The notes under the pieces: model-generated | Seen by the model: only the letters and a program-made list of their open reading frames with translations | Told to the model about the DNA's origin: nothing | The model's database searches: none | In this document: piece by piece, positions 8,662-17,333 of the stretch | Position numbering within the stretch: the stretch's first letter is position 1 | Layout of the letters: every line of letters begins with the position of its first letter | Assembly: GCA_019454405.1 (NCBI GenBank) | Contig: JACFOH010000011.1 | Span: 16,523 to 79,701, forward strand | Length of the DNA: 63,179 nt | Direction: 5' to 3' | Source of the DNA: Promineifilum sp. | Lineage (GTDB): Bacteria > Chloroflexota > Anaerolineae > Promineifilales > Promineifilaceae | Made by a program: the position numbers and the translations under genes

Positions 8662-10731
8662 CTATTTGAAGCTTACAGCCAATTCATATTGCGCTAATTG
8701 CAGAGTTTCCGGAGCCACCGCAGCGACGATGAGGATCGGTCGCCTCGCGCCCGACAGCGCCTTGTAAACATGAGACAATTGACCGCCAGCAGGCACGTCA
8801 AGTTGCTCGACCGAGGGGTAACCTTGCTCATCAAAAGTGACGAGCTGCACCCGCCAGGTTTGAGGGAGATCGGATGTAGCGCGGGAAAAACCTTCAGCGA
8901 TCCAGCCCAAGTCAAGTGACTCGGCATCATCGAAGAAATCGATCTCCGGGATAGCGATATCGTCAATAGCGAACCCGCCATAGGTCAGGATGAGGTCGGT
9001 GACATATTCAAACCGCAGCAATATCTCTTGGCCACTATACGACGACAGGTCGATGGTTTCTTCGATCCATCTTTTCTCACGACCGGTATAAAAACGATCG
9101 GTCAGAGCGCTGTCAGAAGGGTCATCGGCCGGATTCAGGCCACGCATTCCATCAGCGACCAGTCCTTGCCAGGTTAGGCCACCATCGGTTGAGGCCGACA
9201 CATAGGCAAAATCATAACCCTCTTCGGTGTCGACGTAGACCTGGTAATGTAAAGTGGCCTCGGTCGTTTCGCGCAAATCGACATACCTGGTTAGTCGCGG
9301 GTTGCTGGTGTTCGCCCGCTGGGCATACCAGAAATAATCGCCCGACGGGGCAGGTGTGCCCAGGAGTGAAATACCCGGCGCGGCCGTCAATTCAATCGCC
9401 CCCGTGCCAAGAGGAAGCTCATAATAATCAGCCGCGTATTGATGGACGGTTGCCTCGATACTCTCCGTTGCGTCAATTGATGTCATGGCAACCGGTTCCA
9501 GACCCGGGCCGTCCCATCGATAACGTTCGGGCACATCAGGAAGATCCAGGAGCGCCATTGACACCAGCCAATCAAGCCACAAGCTCTCCCCGGTTACATC
9601 TACCCCATGAGCGACACCTATATCATTCACAGCTAATAACCCCGGCCAGGGGCTCATCGTAAATTCTCGATAAAGATCTGCGCCAAGGCGGTCGTAAAGA
9701 AACCGATTAACCAGATACCCCTGGCCATAGCGTGGGCCGGTATTCCCTTGCTGCCAGCTATTCAATTGCTGATCAGGGTCGGATAGAAACTGGATAGCGC
9801 GATATTGAGGTAAAGTCGTGAACCCCATCAGGTCTTCAGCCAGCATGGCCGCACCTTCGATGAACCAGTCCTCATCACCCAGATCATAACGGTTTCCCAA
9901 CAAGTGGCGTAGCTCATGGGAAAGGGTATCGATATAGGTGAAACGGCCGAACTGCTGAGCATTCATGACAAACATTTTTCGCTCGTTCGATTGCGGATCA
10001 ACAAAGCCTGGAAGTTCATCACGCGATGAGAAGTAACCAGCCAGCCCACATTGGTCGGGAACAGCGCACAAGGCTAACGGCGAGGCATGAACGATATGAA
10101 CCCGCACCCCCTTATCTGCCGGAGTGCCAAAATAGGGGAAAAGGGCGTCGAACACGTCATCGAAAGCCTTCGCAACTGTAGCCAGTTCCGTCTTGTCAGG
10201 GTTGACCGAGCCACCGTCCAGGTCAAACCAGAAATAGGCATTCTCACCGATGCTCATCAACTCCGCTTCGATCACACTGACGGTATTGTTGTCAACATTG
10301 CTAATGAAGAAATTTTCAACAGTCCCCGGTTGTAAATCCACTATGGGGGGAGGTGTAGCCGCAACGGCCGCTACCCTCTGATAAGCGGTCGACAGGCTGA
10401 TCTCATCGCGCAGTGGCGGCATGGTATCAGTCAGTTCGGCGGCCGCCGTAGCTCGGGCTTGCTCCATCGAGAGCGGCAGAGAAGTCGAGATCTCGGGAGA
10501 CGGCGTGGCATCAGGAACGACTGCAGTGGGGAACGCGACAGGCGTTGCAGCGCTTTCCGAGGTCGCCGTGGCAGATGGAGTCGCAATCGATTTTTCTTCC
10601 GTTGCAGTCGGACCACTCCCTATAGCCGTTGCAGCAAGTGTTCCCGAAGCAGGATCAGAAAAAATCAGTGGTGACGCTCGGCAAGCAGTGAGGGCAATAC
10701 CAACGAACAATAATGAGAACAATAAGCGCAT
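8662..10731 (-). CDS. Zinc metalloprotease-like lipoprotein
   Basis: From the ATG at 10731 the protein has 689 residues and opens MRLLFSLLFVGIALTAC, a lipoprotein signal with Cys17. A Thr/Ala/Pro-rich linker runs to about residue 110. HELRH at 272-276 and Glu292 in WFIEGAAMLAED form a gluzincin zinc site (HExxH plus a downstream Glu). The C-terminal 220 residues resemble the immune inhibitor A beta-sandwich: an acidic FAYVSASTDGGLTW segment, then GGFAIDDIAI. It is probably a surface-anchored protease, though substrates are unknown. A GTG or ATG further upstream would add 16 residues that spoil the signal peptide, so the inner ATG is preferred. Confidence 0.75.
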   Translation of the reverse strand: MRLLFSLLFVGIALTACRASPLIFSDPASGTLAATAIGSGPTATEEKSIATPSATATSESAATPVAFPTAVVPDATPSPEISTSLPLSMEQARATAAAELTDTMPPLRDEISLSTAYQRVAAVAATPPPIVDLQPGTVENFFISNVDNNTVSVIEAELMSIGENAYFWFDLDGGSVNPDKTELATVAKAFDDVFDALFPYFGTPADKGVRVHIVHASPLALCAVPDQCGLAGYFSSRDELPGFVDPQSNERKMFVMNAQQFGRFTYIDTLSHELRHLLGNRYDLGDEDWFIEGAAMLAEDLMGFTTLPQYRAIQFLSDPDQQLNSWQQGNTGPRYGQGYLVNRFLYDRLGADLYREFTMSPWPGLLAVNDIGVAHGVDVTGESLWLDWLVSMALLDLPDVPERYRWDGPGLEPVAMTSIDATESIEATVHQYAADYYELPLGTGAIELTAAPGISLLGTPAPSGDYFWYAQRANTSNPRLTRYVDLRETTEATLHYQVYVDTEEGYDFAYVSASTDGGLTWQGLVADGMRGLNPADDPSDSALTDRFYTGREKRWIEETIDLSSYSGQEILLRFEYVTDLILTYGGFAIDDIAIPEIDFFDDAESLDLGWIAEGFSRATSDLPQTWRVQLVTFDEQGYPSVEQLDVPAGGQLSHVYKALSGARRPILIVAAVAPETLQLAQYELAVSFK

Positions 10732-10822
10732 AGGAGCAAATTGTACATGGCCGCCTGCTTTCCTAAAACACAGAGGCACACTGTTCAGCCGATTCTTACT
10801 ATGCCGGGGTACAATAGGAGAT

Positions 10823-10888
10823 ATGCTATCACTGGATCGGCAAAACTATTGGCGTGAACATTATCGTACGGAATATCCAGGCTGGTGA
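10823..10888 (+). pseudogene. Possible N-terminal remnant of a methyltransferase gene
   Basis: AGGAG at 10816-10820 precedes an ATG that opens a 21-codon frame ending in TGA at 10886-10888. The peptide MLSLDRQNYWREHYRTEYPG resembles the first residues of some class I SAM methyltransferases (W-R-x-x-Y-R followed by P-G-W). No continuation of such a fold is visible in the next 70 bases in any forward frame before the next gene. It could be a broken gene, a short leader peptide or chance. Confidence 0.3.
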
Positions 10889-10957
10889 CCGGCAACAAAG
10901 GCATTTTGCCGGGCATGCGCGTAAACGACTAAAGCCGGTGGATCGATTAAAATACTC

Positions 10958-11713
10958 ATGATGGAATCGCTTTCTCCGCGGCGACGAGTCTACTACGCTT
11001 ATCTCGGCCGAACCTATGCGCTGATGCGACAAATTCAGCGACGCTCGATTCTTGGGATGCGCCTGTTGACGCTTGTTCGCTGGTTGCCGGTGATCGTTCT
11101 GCTCTATGGTTGGTTAACACAGTGGTCGGCCAGCATCCTGGTGATTCTGGCAGCGCTTGTCCTGTGGATCAATTTGAGCCTATGGCGAGCCAAAAGGACC
11201 AATTACATCCGCTTTGTTCCCGATCAAGCTTCATCGATAGATCTGACATCAGTCGATATGGTGCCGGCCAATCAAAAAATCCCAGTTGAAGCGACGGGGC
11301 TATTTAGCGTCAGCGGATATGAAGACACCGTTCTTCTGCGTCCTGCCAGCTATTGGCGTGTCCCTCTAGGCGATCACGTTGTGATGGTGGAGGAGCGGCC
11401 CGGCAAGTTTCTCTATCAGTTCTTCGGCACACAAACCCTGCAGGAAGTACGCACTGGCTGGCTCTTGCACGGCCCAAATCCGATCGAAACCGTGTCCGTT
11501 ACCTTTCTGGTCCGATGGGGACCTGAATATACTCAATTCGGGCAAGCTTACGAGAATGGGGACGATGGCAACCTGCCGCCGGCCAAGCGCGTCACCATCT
11601 ATCTAAGTACAGCTGATATAGGGATCAAGCGCTCGATATGGCACTCTATCGCCAGCGATATCGACCTCGCAAACCCGGGCGGTGAGCGAGTCAACGTTCG
11701 CGCAAACAGTTAA
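10958..11713 (+). CDS. Membrane protein of unknown function
   Basis: A 251-residue protein. Residues about 35-80 hold two adjoining membrane helices (LVRWLPVIVLLYGWL and SILVILAALVLWINLSL), flanked by basic residues that place both ends in the cytoplasm. The C-terminal 170 residues are soluble and rich in beta strand, with the segment VMVEERPGKFLYQFFG. I do not recognise the family. A second Met directly follows the first. The FHA-domain gene starts 23 bases downstream, so the two are very likely one operon and the proteins may work together at the membrane. Confidence 0.65.
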   Translation: MMESLSPRRRVYYAYLGRTYALMRQIQRRSILGMRLLTLVRWLPVIVLLYGWLTQWSASILVILAALVLWINLSLWRAKRTNYIRFVPDQASSIDLTSVDMVPANQKIPVEATGLFSVSGYEDTVLLRPASYWRVPLGDHVVMVEERPGKFLYQFFGTQTLQEVRTGWLLHGPNPIETVSVTFLVRWGPEYTQFGQAYENGDDGNLPPAKRVTIYLSTADIGIKRSIWHSIASDIDLANPGGERVNVRANS

Positions 11714-11735
11714 TCACGGATATATTTACAAGACC

Positions 11736-12434
11736 ATGAATGAAACCGATGCGCTCCTCATCGTTGAACGTGGTCCGGTTCCCACCACCCAAATACCCTT
11801 GCCGAATGATCAATTGACCGTTGGCCGTAGCGCCGGCAATGATTATGTATTGGCCGACCCCGAAGTCTCCCGACGCCATATGCGTATCATCCGGCGGGAT
11901 GATGGATTCGCCATCGAAGATATCGGAAGTACCAATGGAACCTTCGTCAACGGGCAACGTATCAGCCACCTGACGCTACTGCAAGATGGCGACGCCATCG
12001 ACCTGGGAGATACCGTGCGGCTGAGGTTCATGTGGATGACGCAAATGGCAACAGATGCCGCTGCGGATCTAGCTAACGAGCCTACCCAAATGTTCTCGCC
12101 ATCTTATCAAGCCGATCAAGATTCGGTGACCGAACAACCCATGCCTTCCGCGCCTGTCTACTCATCTTCTCCCCCTGACTATGCAGCCTACGCGCCTTCA
12201 CCCGCACGGGACGCCGCCACCGCCCCGCCTGAATTCATCGTGGATTCGCCCCCGCCGCGCGGTCGCAGCTTGCTGATTGGTTGCGGCGTGCTCCTGGCGC
12301 TGTTGCTTGTCTGTGCCGGGACGTTCTTGCTTCTGGATGCTTACGACCAGGGACGTTTGCTTTATTGCGGCCCACTGGCTCCATTCTTCGAAATCGTTCT
12401 CGGCCCACTCGGTTTCGCCCCCATCTGCCCATAA
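11736..12434 (+). CDS. FHA-domain protein with C-terminal membrane helix
   Basis: About 232 residues from the ATG at 11736. Residues 20-95 form a forkhead-associated domain with all key elements: LTVGRSAGNDYVL, SRRHMRI and DIGSTNGTFVNG. FHA domains bind phosphothreonine peptides, so the protein probably docks to a partner phosphorylated by a Ser/Thr kinase. A Pro/Ser/Ala-rich linker follows, then a membrane helix at about 180-200 (LLIGCGVLLALLLVCAGTFL) and a short tail ending in cysteine and proline. The FHA domain is therefore cytoplasmic and tethered. No kinase or phosphatase gene is nearby. An in-frame start 54 bases upstream overlaps the previous gene and would add an unrelated stretch. 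Confidence 0.85.
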   Translation: MNETDALLIVERGPVPTTQIPLPNDQLTVGRSAGNDYVLADPEVSRRHMRIIRRDDGFAIEDIGSTNGTFVNGQRISHLTLLQDGDAIDLGDTVRLRFMWMTQMATDAAADLANEPTQMFSPSYQADQDSVTEQPMPSAPVYSSSPPDYAAYAPSPARDAATAPPEFIVDSPPPRGRSLLIGCGVLLALLLVCAGTFLLLDAYDQGRLLYCGPLAPFFEIVLGPLGFAPICP

Positions 12435-12466
12435 AAGTTACCGGCATCTATCCTGTTAAATCACCC

Positions 12467-13696
12467 ATGTCTGAACCAATCAAACCCCATCTGCGGCCGC
12501 TGGATTTCCAACCCGTCTACCATCAGAACGAGCAGATGTGGCTGCTTCGAGATCCATGGCAACTTAGCGAGCGCCAGCTCATCTTCCCTCAGGCTTTGGC
12601 CCAGATGCTCTTGTTTTGCGATGGAACGCGTACAGTAGAGGAAATACATCAAGCTCTATGCGAGCACCTGAGCGATGAAGTGCCCCTAGAGGCGGTCGTT
12701 AAAGCGATAGCACAGCTTGACCAGACCTTCCTGTTGCAAAGCGAGCGATTCGAGCGGAAAAAACAACACCTCATCGATGAATACCGTAGTCAGTCATACC
12801 GGCCTCCGGCCCTGGCAGGGGTAAACTACCCCGAGGCGCCCGATGAACTCGACGCCCTGTTTCGCCAGTACAGCAACGGTATTGAGACTCCCGGAAGCTC
12901 AGCGTGGCGCGGCCGAGGACTCGTCTCGCCTCACATCGATTATCAGCGGGGTGGCCCGGTCTACGCACAAGTGTGGCGCCGAGGAGCCAGGGCCGTACTG
13001 GATGCCGATCTGGTGCTGATCTTTGGAACGGATCATAACGGTAGGCCGGGCAGTATCACGCTGACCCACCTGCCATATGCGACGCCCTATGGCGTCTTGC
13101 CAGCTGATACGGCACTGGTTGATCGTCTGGCAGAGGCGATCGGGCCGGAAGCGGCCTTCCGCGAAGAATTGAATCACCGAAATGAACACTCTGTGGAATT
13201 GTCGGCCGTCTGGCTCCACCATCTCTACCATGAAGCCGGCGTCCAACCAGCCCCCATGGTGCCGGTTCTGGTAGGGTCCTTCCATCACTTCCTCGAAAAT
13301 GGCGCACATCCTTCAGGCGACGCCACTTACAGCCGATTTCTTGCCGCCTTGCGGGAGGGCACTCAAGCTCGACGGATACTGGTCGTCGGCTCGGTCGATC
13401 TGGCCCATGTCGGCCCTGCGTTCGGCGACACGTTCGCTATGGACAAGGGACGCCGCGAGACCCTACGGCTCCAGGACGCAAAACTGATGGCGACCATCAT
13501 TGAAGGAAATGCGGCCGCTTTTTATCAGCAAATAGAATCCGTTCGGGACAGGAATCGGATTTGCGGATTTGCTCCCCTTTATTTGATGTTGGAGTACCTG
13601 CAACCCACAGGTGGCATCAAGGTGGTATACGAACATTGCCCAGCCGACGTCGCGAATACGTCATTGGTGTCAGTCTGCGGCTTGTTGCTGAATTAA
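12467..13696 (+). CDS. MEMO-family protein (AmmeMemoRadiSam protein B)
   Basis: A 409-residue protein from the ATG at 12467. The C-terminal 260 residues are the MEMO fold, related to class III extradiol dioxygenases: SPHIDYQRGGPVYAQVW with His156, FGTDHNG with His190, HRNEHSVEL, a later His in VDLAHVGP and the conserved Cys in ICGFAPLYLML. These are the metal-site residues known in human MEMO1. The first 130 residues are an added domain of PqqD-like size and pattern with the segment FCDGTRTVEEIHQALCE. AMMECR1 and radical SAM partners, often clustered with MEMO, are not seen in this window. The chemical role of the bacterial family is not established. The gene follows the FHA gene by 32 bases. 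Confidence 0.85.
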   Translation: MSEPIKPHLRPLDFQPVYHQNEQMWLLRDPWQLSERQLIFPQALAQMLLFCDGTRTVEEIHQALCEHLSDEVPLEAVVKAIAQLDQTFLLQSERFERKKQHLIDEYRSQSYRPPALAGVNYPEAPDELDALFRQYSNGIETPGSSAWRGRGLVSPHIDYQRGGPVYAQVWRRGARAVLDADLVLIFGTDHNGRPGSITLTHLPYATPYGVLPADTALVDRLAEAIGPEAAFREELNHRNEHSVELSAVWLHHLYHEAGVQPAPMVPVLVGSFHHFLENGAHPSGDATYSRFLAALREGTQARRILVVGSVDLAHVGPAFGDTFAMDKGRRETLRLQDAKLMATIIEGNAAAFYQQIESVRDRNRICGFAPLYLMLEYLQPTGGIKVVYEHCPADVANTSLVSVCGLLLN

Positions 13697-13772
13697 CCTC
13701 TCACCCGCCTCTTCCCTCTATAAGTCATTACCACGGTGACGTTCAGTCGACTATGTAAAAAGATTTCGGCGA

Positions 13773-13790
13773 GTCAATAGGACTATTGAC
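13773..13790. promoter_or_regulatory. Perfect palindrome overlapping a -35 box
   Basis: GTCAATAG-GA-CTATTGAC is a perfect 8+8 inverted repeat with a two-base centre. Its right arm includes the first five bases of the -35 box of the promoter for the HTH-ftsZ genes. This position suits a repressor that blocks RNA polymerase. The small HTH protein encoded just downstream is an obvious candidate ligand, but that is inference. Confidence 0.55.
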
Positions 13791-13814
13791 TTAGGTTAAT
13801 AACTGTTGTATTGT
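13786..13814 (+). promoter_or_regulatory. Sigma-70-type promoter for the HTH-ftsZ genes
   Basis: TTGACT at 13786-13791, a 17-base spacer and TATTGT at 13809-13814. Transcription would start near 13821 and give a leader of about 85 bases before the HTH gene. The region from 13800 to 13860 is much richer in A and T than the surrounding genes. Confidence 0.6.
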
Positions 13815-13904
13815 TGCAATATGTTGTATTATCCCGCATGACATATTCTTTTAAGAATTGAGTCCTAGTGGAAGCTGGGTTCCTCAAGTCGGCGGGGGTT
13901 AATT

Positions 13905-14117
13905 ATGGACAAAGAGACCTTACTGGATAGCTACTCCGATGTCGATCAAGTCAGCAAACGCCTCGGGATACATCCCGAATCAGTCAGGCGCCTTATCCGG
14001 GATGGAAAGTTGCCGGCCATAAAGTTTGGAAACAAGTGGTTAGTTGAACGATCGGTATTAGAACAGTTTGCCAGCGGCTATGACGGCCGGCCCGGGAATA
14101 AAGCAACCCTGTTCTGA
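13905..14117 (+). CDS. Small MerR/excisionase-type helix-turn-helix protein
   Basis: A 70-residue DNA-binding protein made up almost only of a winged helix-turn-helix: the segment [20 protein letters not shown] is followed by a wing, [15 protein letters not shown]. This is the HTH_17 (excisionase/BldC-like) pattern. There is no effector or dimerisation domain, so it would bind DNA cooperatively or as a pair. The ftsZ start lies 62 bases downstream on the same strand, and a palindrome overlaps the promoter upstream. It may regulate division genes and its own expression, which is inference from position. Phage excisionase is the alternative, but no integrase or attachment site is seen. Confidence 0.78.
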   Translation: MDKETLLDSYSDVDQVSKRLGIHPESVRRLIRDGKLPAIKFGNKWLVERSVLEQFASGYDGRPGNKATLF

Positions 14118-14179
14118 ATTATCAGGGTCGGTTTTGTCAAGCGCTCTTTTGTCTATCTAGGGAAGAAAGGGGAAAAAGC

Positions 14180-15328
14180 ATGCAACAAACAACGAATACG
14201 GATAGCGCCGCCAGCATCCGCGTTGTGGGTGTCGGAGGTGCGGGTAGCAATGCAGTGAACCGCATGATCGCCGAGGGACTTAAAAGTGTTGACTTTATCG
14301 CTGTCAACACCGACAACCAGGCGCTCCAGTTGTCAGATGCACCGGTGCGTGTTCGCATCGGTGACAAGTTGACACGAGGGCTTGGTGCGGGGGGCTTTCC
14401 CGAGCAAGGGGAAAAAGCGGCCGGAGAATCTCTGGAAGAGATCAACCGCGTGCTCCAGAACGCCGATATGGTATTCGTCACCGCCGGGATGGGTGGCGGC
14501 ACGGGAACAGGCGCCGCACCGGTTGTCGCTCGAGTAGCTCGGGAGTTGGGCGCGCTCACGATTGGCGTTGTCACTCGCCCTTTCCATTTCGAGGGCAGCA
14601 AGCGCGCCGCAGCGGCCGAACGAGGCATCGAGCAGCTTCAAAAGCACGTCGACACCCTGATCGTCATCCCGAATGATCGCCTGCTGGACATCACTGATAA
14701 ACGTATGCCGTTAGATCAGTCGTTCCAGCTGGCCGACGATGTGCTCCGGCAAGGCATCCAAGGCATTACAGAGCTGATCACTGTGCCCGGATTGATCAAT
14801 CTTGACTTTGCGGACGTGAAGACCATCATGACCCAGGGCGGCGCGGCCTTGATGTCTGTCGGCCGCGGCTCCGGCGAAGACCGCGCGCGCATCGCCGCCG
14901 AGCAGGCTATCAGCTCGCACCTGTTAGACGTTACGATCGACGGGGCACAGGGGGTGTTATTTAATATTACCGGCGGATCGACGCTAAGCTTGTACGAAGT
15001 CAACCAGGCAGCAGAGATCATCCGTGAGACAACTCACCCTGACGCAAACGTTATTTTTGGCGCGGTCATTGACGAGGCCTTAGGCGACGAGATTCGCATC
15101 ACCGTCATCGCTACTCGCTTTGACCACGCCCAGATTCGACGACAGATGTTGCAGCGTAATGAATCCGGGCTATTCGAGACGGCCGCCCGGCAAGCCATGA
15201 CGGCTGAGCGGCCTGAACGACCGGTGGAAAAACAGTCCAAGCAGGCAGATGAACCGGCCGCGCAGGAATTAGTGCCTCGTTTTGCCCCGGGCAACCTCGA
15301 CGTCCCGGCTTTCCTCCGGCGAAAATAA
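14180..15328 (+). CDS. ftsZ: Cell division protein FtsZ
   Basis: A 382-residue tubulin homologue that polymerises with GTP into the division ring. The GTP-binding signature GGGTGTG is at residues 105-111, [13 protein letters not shown] at 17-29, and the T7 synergy loop NLDFADVK near 211. The extreme C-terminus [10 protein letters not shown] matches the conserved peptide that binds FtsA, ZipA or SepF. The linker before it is short, about 50 residues. ftsA, ftsQ and mur genes are absent nearby, so this ftsZ is outside a dcw cluster. A strong GGGGAAA-rich site precedes the ATG. A terminator follows at 15405. Confidence 0.97.
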   Translation: MQQTTNTDSAASIRVVGVGGAGSNAVNRMIAEGLKSVDFIAVNTDNQALQLSDAPVRVRIGDKLTRGLGAGGFPEQGEKAAGESLEEINRVLQNADMVFVTAGMGGGTGTGAAPVVARVARELGALTIGVVTRPFHFEGSKRAAAAERGIEQLQKHVDTLIVIPNDRLLDITDKRMPLDQSFQLADDVLRQGIQGITELITVPGLINLDFADVKTIMTQGGAALMSVGRGSGEDRARIAAEQAISSHLLDVTIDGAQGVLFNITGGSTLSLYEVNQAAEIIRETTHPDANVIFGAVIDEALGDEIRITVIATRFDHAQIRRQMLQRNESGLFETAARQAMTAERPERPVEKQSKQADEPAAQELVPRFAPGNLDVPAFLRRK

Positions 15329-15404
15329 CATATTATGATTGCCTGATTCCGGGAGAATCGGGTACATAAAAACGCTTATTTGTAGGCTACATCCCCTCTC
15401 TGCA

Positions 15405-15443
15405 GCTCCCCCTGTTTCGCAGGACAGGGGGAGCCTCTTTTTT
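15405..15443 (+). terminator. Rho-independent terminator after ftsZ
   Basis: An 11-base-pair GC-rich stem, GCTCCCCCTGT with ACAGGGGGAGC, an eight-base loop and then CTCTTTTTT. It lies 77 bases past the ftsZ stop and ends at the 3' end of the convergent lipoprotein gene. Confidence 0.9.
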
Positions 15444-15858
15444 ATTCGGTGCTTTCGAGTAAAGTAAATTGCGAACCGCCTGACACCCAGCAATCCGATC
15501 CATCGACTGTCGGGGGGCATTGAATTTGCCACCAGCCGCTATCCAGATCTCGGCCAACGATGGCCACACGCTCATCTTTCAGCAAAAACCCGACACGATC
15601 GAAGCGTACGCCAGGCCCGGAGCGAATATTCAAATCGACCAGAATTCGGAGAGTGCCTTGCGCTTTAATCGGGAGCGAATCAGAGGGTAGAGTCGCTGTC
15701 GGGGCCAAGTCAGGCTGCGCTTCAATTGTTGCCGGTGGCTCAGTTGGAATGGGGGGTGGTGGTAGCGACGAACCGGCACGGCCGGCGAAGGCGTTGCAGG
15801 CCAATGATGTCAACACCAACAGTATCAATCCCCACCCTATCGTAGCTCGGTCGCTCAT
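15442..15858 (-). CDS. SH3b-domain lipoprotein
   Basis: About 138 residues from the ATG at 15858. The signal peptide WGLILLVLTSLAC ends in a lipobox Cys. A Pro-rich linker leads to a bacterial SH3-like domain in which LNIRSGPGVRFDRVGFL is the usual first strand pair and GWWQIQCP the next. Such domains bind cell-wall or glycan ligands or act as scaffolds. Two Cys in the domain (CPPTVDGSDC) may form a disulfide. It converges on ftsZ. A similar SH3b arrangement recurs in the membrane protein at 44404. Confidence 0.72.
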   Translation of the reverse strand: MSDRATIGWGLILLVLTSLACNAFAGRAGSSLPPPPIPTEPPATIEAQPDLAPTATLPSDSLPIKAQGTLRILVDLNIRSGPGVRFDRVGFLLKDERVAIVGRDLDSGWWQIQCPPTVDGSDCWVSGGSQFTLLESTE

Positions 15859-15984
15859 CCTGCACCTCAATCATCCTCGTTCGTCAAGCCCCTCCCATTA
15901 TAGTCAAAACCGGTTCATCACGCCTTCCGTCGCCCCTCCGCGCTCCCTCGGTTATAATCCCCGTCAAGTAAGGAATAACGATCC

Positions 15985-17295
15985 ATGAGTTTTCGTCAAT
16001 TCATCGAACAAATGGCGGCCACCGGAGACCTGATTTCTATCGATCGACCGGTCGACACGGCTTATGAAGTCGCCAACGTCGCCCATGCACTGGAAGGCCA
16101 GGTAGTTCTTTTCAATCAGATCGAAGGATATCCAGGATGGCGGATCTGCTCGGGAGTTTGTTCGGACCGCCGCTATTTCAGCGCCGATTTAGGCGTGCCG
16201 GTGCCTGATTTACTCCACTATCTATCCGACGCGCTTGATAACCCGATCGCGCCCCCGATAACGGACGTCGCCCCCTGTCAGGAAGTGATTATCAAAGATG
16301 TCGATCTGAACAAATTGCCGATCTTGCTGCACTTGCCGGAAGACGGTGGCCATTACGTAGCCAGCAATGTCGTCATCATCAATGATCCCGATCTGGGCCG
16401 CAATATGTGCTATCACCGGCTTCTACGATTGGACGAAAGGCGGTTCGCGGCCCGCATCGTTGAGAATCGTGGCACGTACAACGCGATGCAAAAGACAGAC
16501 GGCGATTTGCCGGTAGCCATCTGCATCGGCGTTTCGCTGGCCGTTCATCTGGCCGCGTCGATGTCGCCACCTCCAGATGTCGATGAGTTATCGGTGGCCC
16601 AAGCGCTCTCCCCCACTCCGCTGGTCAAGTGCATCACCAATGATTTATACGTGCCGGCCGACGCTGAAATCGTCATGGAAGGCCGCATCACTAAGCAACT
16701 CCACACCGAGGGACCTTTCATGGATCTAACGGAAACAATGGACATTACACGGATGCAGCCGATTATCGAGATCGACCTCATCACCCACCGGAAGAATCCC
16801 ATCTATCACGCGCTGCTCCCGGGTGATTTGGAGCACAAGTTGTTGATGGGTATGCCTAAAGAACCGACGATCTTCGCCGCGGTGAATGAAGTTGTGCGCT
16901 GTACCGGTGCGGTGATCACGCCGGGGGGAGCATCATGGCTCCATGCCGTCGTGCAGATCGACAAACAGGGGCCTGATGACGGACGGCTAGCCATCGAAGC
17001 CGCGTTCAAAGGCCATGGATCGCTCAAACATGTCTGGATCGTTGATACGGACATCGACATCTACAACCCTGCCCAGGTCGAATGGGCCATGGCCACACGC
17101 TTTCAGGCAGATCGTGATTTGTATGCTTATGCGAATCAGCCTGGCAGTTCCCTCGACCCGTCAGGTATTCATGTGCCCGGTATGAAGAGCAGAACAGCCA
17201 AGATGGGGCTTGATTGCACCATCCCTTGGGGCGCCGATATCGGCCAGTTCGCGCGCGGCCAATATGGCTACGTCGACTTGAACGATTACCTCTAA
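15985..17295 (+). CDS. UbiD-family decarboxylase, candidate anhydromevalonate phosphate decarboxylase
   Basis: A 436-residue member of the UbiD family, which decarboxylates unsaturated acids with prenylated FMN. Visible motifs are ENRGTYNAM near 160, ADAEIVMEG at 225-233, EGPFMDLTETMD at 242-253 and LLPGDLEHKLLMGMP at 277-291. The EGPFxDxT form, with Asp where ubiquinone-type UbiD has Glu, and LLPGxLEHKLLMGMP recall archaeal members, including those that decarboxylate trans-anhydromevalonate phosphate. The next gene, 38 bases on, encodes a fused aconitase-X, the matching dehydratase. A TATAAT box at 15953-15958 lies 27 bases before the ATG, without a clear -35. A UbiX flavin prenyltransferase would be needed and is not in the window. 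Other UbiD substrates remain possible. Confidence 0.82.
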   Translation: MSFRQFIEQMAATGDLISIDRPVDTAYEVANVAHALEGQVVLFNQIEGYPGWRICSGVCSDRRYFSADLGVPVPDLLHYLSDALDNPIAPPITDVAPCQEVIIKDVDLNKLPILLHLPEDGGHYVASNVVIINDPDLGRNMCYHRLLRLDERRFAARIVENRGTYNAMQKTDGDLPVAICIGVSLAVHLAASMSPPPDVDELSVAQALSPTPLVKCITNDLYVPADAEIVMEGRITKQLHTEGPFMDLTETMDITRMQPIIEIDLITHRKNPIYHALLPGDLEHKLLMGMPKEPTIFAAVNEVVRCTGAVITPGGASWLHAVVQIDKQGPDDGRLAIEAAFKGHGSLKHVWIVDTDIDIYNPAQVEWAMATRFQADRDLYAYANQPGSSLDPSGIHVPGMKSRTAKMGLDCTIPWGADIGQFARGQYGYVDLNDYL

Positions 17296-17333
17296 GCGGC
17301 CAGGGCAAGCTTGCTCCAGAAAATGACTCTCTC

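Noticed and set aside
10421..10888. A 155-residue plus-strand frame
   Set aside because: Most of it mirrors the Thr/Ala/Pro-rich linker of the metalloprotease gene; only the last 22 codons fall outside and are discussed separately.
13905..14117. Phage excisionase
   Set aside because: The HTH type fits, but there is no integrase, attachment repeat or other phage gene, and the neighbour is ftsZ.
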